Of a stretch of DNA of 6,421 nucleotides, positions 1-5,022 are shown piece by piece. This DNA comes from Candidatus Bathyarchaeota archaeon (lineage in GTDB: Archaea > Thermoproteota > Bathyarchaeia > RBG-16-48-13 > GCA-020355125). A model generated the notes under the pieces. That model saw only the letters and a list, made by a program, of their open reading frames with translations. It was not told where the DNA came from and did no database searches. The translations under genes were made by a program, and so were the position numbers. Each line of letters opens with the position of its first letter. The first letter of the stretch is position 1. The stretch is taken from NCBI GenBank assembly GCA_030671165.1, contig DAOVAG010000048.1, forward strand, positions 1 to 6,421, given 5' to 3'.

Positions 1-596
1 ACTTCAAAAAAGAACTCAAGCATCTTTACAATCCTTCTTCAAAGAAAGTTACAATTGTTGATGTTTCAAAAATGAACTTTCTCAAAATAGACGGTGTAGG
101 AGATCCAAACACAACAAAGGAATACAAAGATACTGTTGAAGCGTTGTTTGCTGTATCTTATGCTCTTAAATTCATGATTAAGAAGGGAAGAGCAGTTGAC
201 TATGGTGTTATGCCCCTTGAAGGTCTTTGGTGGATTGATGGCATGTCTCAATTCAGCATAGAGCATAAAGAACTATGGAGATGGACATCGATGATTATGC
301 AACCAGAATTTGTGGTAGAAGATCTTGTTAATAAAGCTCTTGTACAAGTAGAGGAGAAGAAAAAACTGCTTGCTCTTTCTAAAATCAGGTTTGAAAGTTT
401 TTATGAAGGTTTATCAGCTCAGATACTCCATATTGGTCCATATTCAGCTGAAGGCCCAACTATTGAGAAACTTCATAGCTTCATCAAAGAAACAGACTAT
501 CAACTGAGAGGAAAGCATCATGAAGTATATCTTAGTGATCCTCGCAGATCAGCACCAGAAAGAATGAAAACAGTCATACGACAACCAATAAAATGA
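1..596 (+). CDS. GyrI-like small-molecule-binding domain protein (5' end cut by window)
   Basis: The first ATG in the window is at 72, but the same frame is open to base 3, and the upstream residues (FKKELKHLYNPSSKK, then VTIVDVSK) read as the usual N-terminus of this family. The real start therefore lies just before the window and the ATG at 72 is internal. Visible family signatures are GDPNTTKEY near the front, the central MPLEGLWW block whose Glu usually lies in the ligand pocket, and HIGPYSAEGPTIEKL in the C-terminal half; it ends at TGA (594-596). The length fits a stand-alone one-domain member (COG4832/PF06445 type) with no DNA-binding domain visible. Such proteins bind small hydrophobic or cationic ligands in the cytoplasm, and some relatives have been reported to hydrolyse cyclopropane-containing toxins. 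Ligand binding or detoxification here is inference. Family assignment is confident; substrate is unknown. Confidence 0.87.
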   Translation, partial: FKKELKHLYNPSSKKVTIVDVSKMNFLKIDGVGDPNTTKEYKDTVEALFAVSYALKFMIKKGRAVDYGVMPLEGLWWIDGMSQFSIEHKELWRWTSMIMQPEFVVEDLVNKALVQVEEKKKLLALSKIRFESFYEGLSAQILHIGPYSAEGPTIEKLHSFIKETDYQLRGKHHEVYLSDPRRSAPERMKTVIRQPIK

Positions 597-633
597 GATG
601 TAAAGTCAAACCGTTAACTCTTATAATTTGATA

Positions 634-828
634 ATGGAGTTATCGCGATATATCCCTTACCTCATATTGTTCATCATACATCTCGGGATCGTTCTCTTCT
701 CTGTTTCATCTGAATTGAGATGAGACGGTCAAGATAAAGATAACTTTGAGAATGCACTCATGAAGGTAATGCAGATGCTTAAGGATTCCTCACGTTACTT
801 AATGATTGGATTTCTCAACGGTTTCTAA
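634..828 (+). pseudogene. Possible small membrane protein, frame broken by one TGA
   Basis: An ATG at 634 opens a 29-residue frame starting MELSRYIPYLILFIIHLGIV, a plausible single transmembrane helix with a short polar tail, ending at TGA 721-723. The same frame then continues for another 34 codons (DGQDKDNFENALMKVMQMLK and on to GFLNGF) to TAA 826-828. The second half is polar and amphipathic and reads like protein. The whole may be a 64-codon gene broken by one nonsense change, or a genuine 29-residue membrane peptide followed by chance open frame. A TATA-like TTATAATTT lies just upstream at about 621-629, too close for a normal leader. I do not recognise a family, and AT-rich DNA readily gives hydrophobic runs by chance. 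Confidence 0.25.
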
Positions 829-1068
829 TAAAAAACAGTCAAGAATCAAACCATCAAATAAGTCCAAGTATAGTGATGGATTACCTTTAACTCTAACTAG
901 GAATTCACGTAAATTATGTATCTATCAAGTTAGAGTATGTATACTGGAAAGAAGATATTATCAACGTGAAGGAATAATGTGGGAAACAGATATCAAATAA
1001 CAAACATGTCTCTCTTCTGTGAGTTAATGAAGAATTCGAATTAATTTTTTGAAGTGTGAGCATATTAA
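829..1068. other. Intergenic stretch with no supported gene
   Basis: This is the remainder of a roughly 500-base spacer before the phosphoesterase gene. A 64-codon TTG-initiated frame spans 806-1000 on the + strand. Its translation is rich in Lys, Arg and Ser without a recognisable motif, it overlaps the membrane-peptide frame, and it has no convincing ribosome binding site, so I do not call it. I see no tRNA, repeat or T-tract terminator here. Confidence 0.4.
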
Positions 1069-1077
1069 TTTTTAAAC
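1069..1077 (+). promoter_or_regulatory. TATA-like box for the phosphoesterase gene
   Basis: TTTTTAAAC is centred about 28 bases before the ATG at 1101. In archaea, transcription starts about 25-28 bases downstream of the TATA centre, so the mRNA would begin at or next to the ATG and be leaderless. This agrees with the lack of a Shine-Dalgarno sequence before 1101. An earlier ATG at 1093 runs into TGA after three codons and is not the start. Confidence 0.45.
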
Positions 1078-1100
1078 AAGAAACGCGTTAAAATGCTTCG

Positions 1101-1601
1101 ATGAAGATAGTTGGATTAATTTCGGATACTCATATCCCCACCAGAGCTATTAAGATTCCTTCAAGAATTTTTAAGTTTTTTCAGAAGGTGGATTACATTA
1201 TACATGCAGGTGATTTAGTAAAGTGGAGAGTAATCGACGAATTGGAAAGGCTTGCACCAGTCTGCGCAGTTTATGGAAACATGGATGGAATGGATATTCG
1301 AGAAGGATTACCCAAAATAAATGAGTTAAGGATTTATGACTGGAGAATCGGAGTGATACATGATTCTGGAGTACGATTTGGATTCGATACAATACTTAAG
1401 ATAGCAGACGAACACAATTATAATATTTTAATTCACGGTCACACTCATCGTTCTAACATTAGATGGGAAAAAAGAAGACTATTCATTAATCCAGGAAGCC
1501 CCACAAACCCTATACCACCATTCATTACAAAACCGACAATAGCAATACTAAAATTAACGAGAGAGAAAATTCAACCAGAAATAATTCCACTTGAAAAATA
1601 G
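1101..1601 (+). CDS. YfcE/MJ0936-type metallophosphoesterase
   Basis: This encodes a 166-residue calcineurin-like phosphoesterase, a typical length for the single-domain YfcE/MJ0936 (COG0622) group: cytoplasmic, divalent-metal-dependent enzymes that cleave phosphodiester bonds in test substrates. The dimetal-site motifs appear in order: SDTH (D9, H11), HAGD (D38), GNMD (N60), H87, GHTH (H114, H116), followed by INPGSPTNP at 129-137, which closes the fold in this group. The block holding the middle histidine reads VIHDSG instead of the commoner THGHG; H87 is still present, so I expect activity. The ATG at 1101 gives the standard MKIVGLISDTH start and agrees with a leaderless promoter. It converges on the cysteine-cluster gene on the other strand. 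The physiological substrate of this family is mostly unknown. Confidence 0.93.
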   Translation: MKIVGLISDTHIPTRAIKIPSRIFKFFQKVDYIIHAGDLVKWRVIDELERLAPVCAVYGNMDGMDIREGLPKINELRIYDWRIGVIHDSGVRFGFDTILKIADEHNYNILIHGHTHRSNIRWEKRRLFINPGSPTNPIPPFITKPTIAILKLTREKIQPEIIPLEK

Positions 1602-1693
1602 CTTACTATTAAACGAAATAGAGAATAGGAAACCGCAGGAGAACCATTGTTTATGTTTGACTAACTGCTCTGTCATTATCCATAATTTAAGAA

Positions 1694-1709
1694 TGTTTTA
1701 ATCTTTTTA
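1694..1709 (+). terminator. T-tract termination region between convergent genes
   Basis: TTTTAATCTTTTT lies about 95 bases after the phosphoesterase stop. Archaeal RNA polymerase terminates on runs of T without needing a hairpin, and this is the best such run in the 141-base spacer. On the opposite strand, a T5 run (1737-1741 as A5) directly follows the stop of the convergent gene and may serve it. Confidence 0.3.
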
Positions 1710-1742
1710 AGTTAAATAACTCTGCTTTGTTCTTCTAAAAAG

Positions 1743-2120
1743 TCATTTTCTTCGACTTCTTTCGTCGTTAAGCCTTAAAATAAGAGATCGTAAATTTCCT
1801 AGTTTAATTTTAGAAATTCGAAATTCTCTCCCATGAGGACAAACTTCATCTAATGTAGCACAATTTTTCTCTTCATCATAAATTATCGGATACAATTGGC
1901 ATCCTTCTGGTCTCTTTTCGTAAATGGTGCATTGTTCACTATCATTAAAGACACATTTTCCATTGTAATTCTTTAATTGTAACCATCCATCATTATTGAT
2001 AACAAAATAATCATATTTTTTTTCCAAATTTGTTATTCGTGCAATATCTTTCTTCAATAAAGGCATCTCGGTTTCTAAACAACACTTTATGCATTTATAG
2101 TACAGACAAGGATTTTTCAA
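1743..2120 (-). CDS. YkgJ-family cysteine-cluster protein
   Basis: This encodes a 125-residue protein of the YkgJ (PF03692) group, small proteins thought to hold a zinc ion or iron-sulfur cluster; no reaction is firmly established for most. The N-terminal cluster is C5-x4-C10-x2-C13-C14. A central segment runs GKCVF (C56), CTIYEKRPEGC (C64, C74) and QLYP, matching the family pattern CxxCxxCC...GxCvF...CtIYexRPxxCxxyP, and further Cys follow at C84 and C94. The start is TTG at 2120. An in-frame TGA sits four codons upstream, so the gene cannot begin earlier, and AAGTGAG 5-7 bases before the TTG gives a partial GGTGA-type ribosome binding site. The Arg/Lys-rich tail after residue 110 is variable in the family. 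It is transcribed away from the OB-fold operon and towards the phosphoesterase. Confidence 0.88.
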   Translation of the reverse strand: MKNPCLYYKCIKCCLETEMPLLKKDIARITNLEKKYDYFVINNDGWLQLKNYNGKCVFNDSEQCTIYEKRPEGCQLYPIIYDEEKNCATLDEVCPHGREFRISKIKLGNLRSLILRLNDERSRRK

Positions 2121-2331
2121 ATACTCACTTCATAATAATTCAATTATGGAAGATACAAAACTTACGCGACTGCATTGGATATCCATACACTATTAAATTA
2201 ACCTTCAGACTTCAATTCATAATTTTAACTGTATCAATTTTTTTAAGAGTCTCATAGGAGTAATCGATATTATGTCTACTTATTATTCTTTGATGTAATA
2301 TTCCACCTAAGCTGTAATTCTTCTTTGATAG

Positions 2332-2341
2332 ACTTTATAAG
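2332..2341 (+). promoter_or_regulatory. TATA-like box for the two-gene OB-fold unit
   Basis: CTTTATAAGG is a good archaeal TATA match. Transcription would start near 2360, giving a leader of about 70 bases before the TTG at 2431. It is the nearest strong match upstream of the unit. No experimental support is visible. Confidence 0.4.
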
Positions 2342-2419
2342 GTAGTGCTCGTATATGAGAAGGAAAACTTTCATGGTTATGTTGTATTTTACAACGAACT
2401 TTTGAGTGCTTTTATCATT

Positions 2420-2423
2420 GGTG
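2420..2423 (+). promoter_or_regulatory. Ribosome binding site fixing the TTG start at 2431
   Basis: GGTG, part of the archaeal GGAGGTGA consensus, lies seven bases before TTG 2431. The frame is open back to 2359 but has no ATG or GTG there, so this site supports the TTG as initiator. Confidence 0.45.
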
Positions 2424-2430
2424 TAGTTAT

Positions 2431-2634
2431 TTGGGTAAAAGAAAGATCATAAATAAATCTCAGATTAGATCTGAATTACCGAAAAAACCATTTGAAGTTT
2501 TAGGAATAACTGAAAAACAGTTTGGAGATAATAAAATCTTCAGTCAATCTCTTGATAAATCCATACAATTATATAGATGGTTAAAGCGCAATGACTACTT
2601 GAAGACTTTTTCCACTTTTAAAGGAGCATTATAA
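2431..2634 (+). CDS. Small basic protein of unknown function, upstream partner of OB-fold gene
   Basis: This encodes 67 residues starting MGKRKIINKSQIRSELPKKP. It is basic, with no membrane segment or signal peptide, and a probable helix at about residues 40-60 (LDKSIQLYRWLKRNDYLKTF). I do not recognise a family. The start is TTG, supported by GGTG seven bases upstream. It ends at TAA 2632-2634, and the next gene begins only three bases later in the same frame, so the two are surely co-transcribed and probably translationally coupled. The alternative is that both were once one protein of about 287 residues split by the TAA. The C-terminal part of this gene also contains the AGGAG that serves the next gene. 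A nucleic-acid-related role is a guess from charge and neighbour. Confidence 0.6.
   Translation: MGKRKIINKSQIRSELPKKPFEVLGITEKQFGDNKIFSQSLDKSIQLYRWLKRNDYLKTFSTFKGAL
2622..2626 (+). promoter_or_regulatory. Ribosome binding site for the OB-fold gene
   Basis: AGGAG lies inside the last codons of the upstream gene, eleven bases before TTG 2638. The spacing is slightly long but it is the clearest site in the window. It supports re-initiation at TTG 2638 just after the upstream stop. Confidence 0.45.
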
Positions 2635-2637
2635 CCT

Positions 2638-3294
2638 TTGAGACCAAGAATAGGACTGTTCGAAGAAAAAAGAGGTAGACCACGGGGTCAATCAAGCGAG
2701 TATTATGATTATCTTAAGTCAATTGTATCATTAGCAAATTATCATAATTTAGATCCAAAACAATTAGCAGATGCCTTCTTGGAAGCATTGGAAAAGTCTA
2801 GCGCTCACTGCGAAAGTTTAGAGATCTCTTGTAGGGATAATAATCATGAGTCTCCTACATTTCTTATAATGAAAAATGAGCAAGTAGTCTGGCAATCCAA
2901 GATAAAACGGGAGAGTATCAAAAACCCAGACATTGGAAATTACATAGAAAATCTCCCAATACCTTTCAATTCTAAGAAGAAAAAACACAATATGGCTCAG
3001 AAAATAGGGAACTTAAAGTTTGGCATGAAAGGAATTTCAGTCAAAGGAAAAATCATCGAGGTTCCTCCACCTAGAACTGTTAGGACCAGATTCGGAACCT
3101 TCGCCGATGTCTCTAATGTGATGGTTGCTGATGAAACAGGCTCGGTGAGGTTGAGTTTATGGAACGGTCAAATAGATAAATTTCATATGGGGGATTATGT
3201 TGAATGTTCAACCTGTACTGTTCGTAGATTTAGAGGTGAACTTCAGCTAAGGCTTGGAAGAAAAGGTACATTGTCAACTATAAACGAACATTAG
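2638..3294 (+). CDS. OB-fold (RPA/SSB-like) nucleic-acid-binding protein with AT-hook-like N-terminus
   Basis: This 218-residue protein has three parts. Residues 1-18 (RPRIGLFEEKRGRPRG) hold KRGRPRG, an AT-hook-like core that could grip the minor groove of AT-rich DNA. Residues 20-110 form a mixed region: a helix (EYYDYLKSIVSLANYHNLDP, then LADAFLEALEKS) and then FLIMKNEQVVWQSKIK. After a KKKK linker (113-116), residues 121-215 are a classic OB fold: IGNLKFGMKGISVKGKIIEV, VADETGSVRLSLWNGQID, GDYVEC and RRFRGELQLRLGRKG. This resembles Sulfolobus SSB and single OB domains of archaeal RPA (COG1599); W175 and F198 sit where aromatic residues stack on bases in that family. A role in ssDNA or RNA binding is likely, but the exact process is unknown. 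It starts at TTG behind AGGAG, in tandem with the 67-residue gene; no ATG fits better. Confidence 0.87.
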   Translation: MRPRIGLFEEKRGRPRGQSSEYYDYLKSIVSLANYHNLDPKQLADAFLEALEKSSAHCESLEISCRDNNHESPTFLIMKNEQVVWQSKIKRESIKNPDIGNYIENLPIPFNSKKKKHNMAQKIGNLKFGMKGISVKGKIIEVPPPRTVRTRFGTFADVSNVMVADETGSVRLSLWNGQIDKFHMGDYVECSTCTVRRFRGELQLRLGRKGTLSTINEH

Positions 3295-3394
3295 CAATCA
3301 AAACTAATTAAATCTCCCCATTTTAAGATAAAACAATAAGTTGGATACAGAAGCCAAAATTGAAATTGATTTGTTTATCAATATTACCAGATCA

Positions 3395-3426
3395 ACATAA
3401 TTCCCATTTCTGGGAATATAATATGT
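3395..3426. repeat. Bulged inverted repeat upstream of the hydrolase gene
   Basis: ATTCCCA (3400-3406), loop TTTC, TGGGAAT (3411-3417) form a perfect 7-bp stem. ACATA (3395-3399) pairs with TATGT (3422-3426) beyond a four-base bulge (ATAA), giving twelve pairs in all. It lies about 100 bases after the OB-fold stop and 120 before the hydrolase start, and a T-rich tract (GTTTATTTTAAAT) follows at once. It could be an RNA stem ending the OB-fold transcript or a repressor operator; the sequence does not decide. Confidence 0.5.
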
Positions 3427-3498
3427 TATAGTTTATTTTAAATCCTCAACTGTTCCTCCTTCATTAAATTAGAAAATAATATTTGGGTTGAGAATTAA

Positions 3499-3508
3499 AA
3501 TTTAATAT
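3499..3508 (+). promoter_or_regulatory. TATA-like box for the alpha/beta hydrolase gene
   Basis: AATTTAATAT lies about 43 bases before TTG 3547, which would place the transcript start near 3530, just ahead of the GAGG ribosome binding site at 3534-3537. The spacer is AT-rich throughout, so this is one of several possible boxes. Confidence 0.3.
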
Positions 3509-3533
3509 TGTTATCATTAACATTTTATAGTTA

Positions 3534-3537
3534 GAGG
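3534..3537 (+). promoter_or_regulatory. Ribosome binding site fixing the TTG start at 3547
   Basis: GAGG (within TTAGAGGAAA) lies nine bases before TTG 3547. The next in-frame Met is residue 179, well past the catalytic nucleophile, so this site marks TTG as the start. Confidence 0.5.
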
Positions 3538-3546
3538 AAAAAAGTT

Positions 3547-4386
3547 TTGGATATTAATGAAATAACAATAACGGTGAATATTAAAAATAACTTACAATTT
3601 CCCGTAGTTGATTATGGAGAAGGACCAGCTGTTCTTCTACTACACGGTTTTCCAGATTCGCGACATCTATGGCGATACCAGATTCCAATACTTGCTGAAG
3701 CTGGATTACGCGTCATAGCTCCTGATCTTCGAGGTTTCGGTGACGCGCCTAAACCAAGTTCAGTTGATGATTATAAAATCTCAATTGTAATAAGCGACAT
3801 AATTGAGATTCTAGACACGCAAAACATAAAACAAGTGCGTGTTGTTGGACATGATTGGGGAGCTGCTGTGGCTTGGAGACTTGCAGCATATCATCCAGAA
3901 AAGGTTGAACGGTTAGTCTGTCTATCTGTCGGTTGCCCAGGAACTTCTGGTTCTGGAACCATTGAGCAGAAGGAACGCTCTTGGTATGTCGACTTCTTTC
4001 AGTTCGAAGGTATCACGGAAGCCTGGCTACGCCACGACAATTGGAAGTTATTTCGTCAATTAACAAGGGAAAATGGTGACATGAAACGATATTTAAAAGA
4101 CCTTTCACGTCCTGGTGCTTTGACTTCTGCTCTAAATTGGTATCGTGCCAATGCTAAGTTGGGAATGCCAACTGAACACAAAACTGAATTTCCAAATATT
4201 ACATGTCCAGTCCTCGGCATTTGGAGTGATAAAGATAACTATCTAACTGAGAAACAACTGCGTATGTCCCATGAGAAGATTGAAGGATCATGGTGTTACG
4301 AAAAAATGAAGGGGGCTAGTCACTGGATGATGCTCGATAAACCAAATGAACTGAATAGGTTGCTAGTCAAATTTCTGATTCGATGA
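3547..4386 (+). CDS. Alpha/beta hydrolase, probable epoxide hydrolase
   Basis: This 279-residue cytoplasmic alpha/beta hydrolase has a complete epoxide-hydrolase signature set. HGFP at 33-36 supplies the oxyanion hole. RGFGDAPKP is at 62-70. GHDWGA at 101-106 gives Asp103 as nucleophile, where esterases and lipases have Ser. A cap domain spans about 130-215. D228 or D230 in WSDKD is the likely acid, and H259 in GASHW the base. The cap contains Y147 in WYVDFFQ and Y199 in LNWYRA, matching the two tyrosines that activate the epoxide oxygen in soluble epoxide hydrolases (YQLYFQ and NWYRN in the mammalian enzyme). This favours epoxide hydrolase over haloalkane or fluoroacetate dehalogenase. Reaction: epoxide plus water to diol. 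Start is TTG behind GAGG; no signal peptide. The substrate is unknown; detoxification or catabolism is inferred. It appears monocistronic, with the small zinc-ribbon ORF 46 bases downstream. Confidence 0.9.
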   Translation: MDINEITITVNIKNNLQFPVVDYGEGPAVLLLHGFPDSRHLWRYQIPILAEAGLRVIAPDLRGFGDAPKPSSVDDYKISIVISDIIEILDTQNIKQVRVVGHDWGAAVAWRLAAYHPEKVERLVCLSVGCPGTSGSGTIEQKERSWYVDFFQFEGITEAWLRHDNWKLFRQLTRENGDMKRYLKDLSRPGALTSALNWYRANAKLGMPTEHKTEFPNITCPVLGIWSDKDNYLTEKQLRMSHEKIEGSWCYEKMKGASHWMMLDKPNELNRLLVKFLIR

Positions 4387-4432
4387 CTTGTTTAGTTTAA
4401 TCTCTAAATGAATAGAACTGGAAAAAATGTAA

Positions 4433-4570
4433 ATGAGCTTAATTGAATGCAAAGGATGCTCATCTCTGAATAAGAAGACAAACAGGTGTAAAAACCCTAA
4501 CTGCCCATACTTCGAGAAAAGATTGAGATTCTTTCGAATGCAAAAAAAACTAATGAAATATAGATCCTAA
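4433..4570 (+). CDS. Small zinc-ribbon protein, 45 residues
   Basis: ATG 4433 opens a 45-codon frame ending at TAA 4568-4570. The protein begins MSLIECKGCSSL and carries C6-x2-C9 and C19-x4-C24 (RCKNPNCPYFE), the spacing of a small treble-clef or zinc-ribbon knuckle pair, followed by a basic tail (KRLRFFRMQKKLMKYRS). A TAA lies directly upstream, so the start cannot be earlier. No good Shine-Dalgarno is seen, only GGAAAA about 10 bases upstream. It lies 46 bases downstream of the epoxide hydrolase and could be read on the same transcript. One metal ion held by four cysteines is the likely structure; a nucleic-acid or protein-binding role is a guess from the basic tail. The regular Cys pattern makes a chance ORF unlikely but not excluded. 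Confidence 0.55.
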   Translation: MSLIECKGCSSLNKKTNRCKNPNCPYFEKRLRFFRMQKKLMKYRS

Positions 4571-4625
4571 AAGATGAATTCATCCTCAAAAAAACCGTTA
4601 AAATCCTTTTTGTACTGCACCGCAC

Positions 4626-4636
4626 TTATTTAAATA
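4626..4636 (+). promoter_or_regulatory. Strong TATA-like box
   Basis: TTATTTAAATA is among the best archaeal TATA matches in the window. Its centre lies about 30 bases before GTG 4662, the spacing expected for a leaderless transcript. No long gene follows, so it would drive a mini-ORF, a small RNA or a decayed gene. Confidence 0.45.
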
Positions 4637-4661
4637 CCCAGGTAAACAAAAATACATTAAC

Positions 4662-4748
4662 GTGTGCGAACACCAGAGGAAGTGTATTCTTTGACGTCAG
4701 ATCTCACTAAAGAAAAAAAGAGAAATAATTGAAAATAATTCTCTCTAA
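4662..4748 (+). pseudogene. Cys-containing mini-ORF interrupted by TGA
   Basis: GTG 4662 reads (M)CEHQRKCIL and then meets TGA (4692-4694). The same frame goes on as RQISLKKKREIIENNSL to TAA 4746-4748. If the TGA stood for Cys, the start would read CEHQRKCILC, like the first half of a small archaeal zinc finger. A strong TATA-like box sits at leaderless spacing upstream. This could be a gene broken by one change (TGC or TGT to TGA), a 10-residue leader peptide, or chance. Selenocysteine is formally possible, but I see no evidence for the machinery. Confidence 0.2.
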
Positions 4749-4873
4749 TCGCATCATATCATAAAGTTATCTTTATTATATCTCAAATAATCTTAAGTTT
4801 TATGAATAATGTAGATGTTACCATCGTATTGATTTATTCAAGAGATCATTTGTAAATATAGATAAATATCCTT

Positions 4874-4925
4874 AGATCTTATTTCGAAGATCTCTAAAAC
4901 ATTGCTTATACTTTACATTTTTTTT
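4874..4925 (+). terminator. Perfect 7-bp stem-loop followed by T8 tract
   Basis: AGATCTT (4874-4880), loop ATTTCG, AAGATCT (4887-4893) is a perfect inverted repeat. A T8 run at 4918-4925 follows 24 bases later. The T run alone could end archaeal transcription coming from the promoter at 4626; the hairpin is too far from it for a classical intrinsic terminator. The repeat could equally be a protein-binding palindrome. Confidence 0.3.
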
Positions 4926-5022
4926 ATTATAACCACAGGGAATTGTTGATACGATAAACACGGAAAAGAATCTATTGTAAGGTATAATGGGTATTAATGT
5001 TTGCATAAACTGAGCATTAAAA

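Larger units (their letters stand above)
2121..2430. other. Divergent spacer with promoters for both sides
   Basis: This 310-base AT-rich spacer separates the minus-strand cysteine-cluster gene from the + strand two-gene unit. It has a T7 run (2238-2244) and TTTATAA at 2334-2340, the best + strand TATA candidate. On the minus strand, TTTAATA at about 2187-2194 could drive the cysteine-cluster gene. Two tiny frames, 8 codons from ATG 2272 (with AGGAG upstream) and 16 codons from ATG 2355, are too short to support. No RNA gene is recognised. Confidence 0.5.
4571..5022. other. AT-rich stretch with a promoter, a mini-ORF and a stem-loop
   Basis: Apart from the promoter, mini-ORF and hairpin listed separately, I see no gene in this roughly 450-base stretch. 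One hydrophobic 38-codon frame without an early start codon ends at 4853 and is best explained by the very low GC (14 of 60 bases in 4741-4800). No tRNA or insertion-sequence end is recognisable. Confidence 0.4.

Noticed and set aside
72..74. ATG 72 as start of the GyrI-like gene
   Set aside because: The frame is open to the window edge and the residues before this Met match the usual N-terminus of the family.
66..266. 66-codon minus-strand frame
   Set aside because: It lies opposite the GyrI-like gene, whose + strand translation matches a known family throughout; the minus reading has no recognisable motif.
806..1000. 64-codon TTG-initiated + frame
   Set aside because: It is Lys/Arg/Ser-rich with no motif and no ribosome binding site, and overlaps another coding-like frame. 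There is too little support to call it a gene.
1198..1392. 64-codon minus-strand frame
   Set aside because: It is a shadow of the phosphoesterase gene, which has complete metal-site motifs on the + strand.
2030..2257. 75-codon + frame
   Set aside because: It starts inside the cysteine-cluster gene on the opposite strand and its translation is low-complexity hydrophobic sequence typical of AT-rich DNA.
4745..4853. Hydrophobic + strand frame ending at TAA 4853
   Set aside because: It has no start codon in its first half and consists of Ile, Leu and Phe codons expected by chance at about 23% GC.
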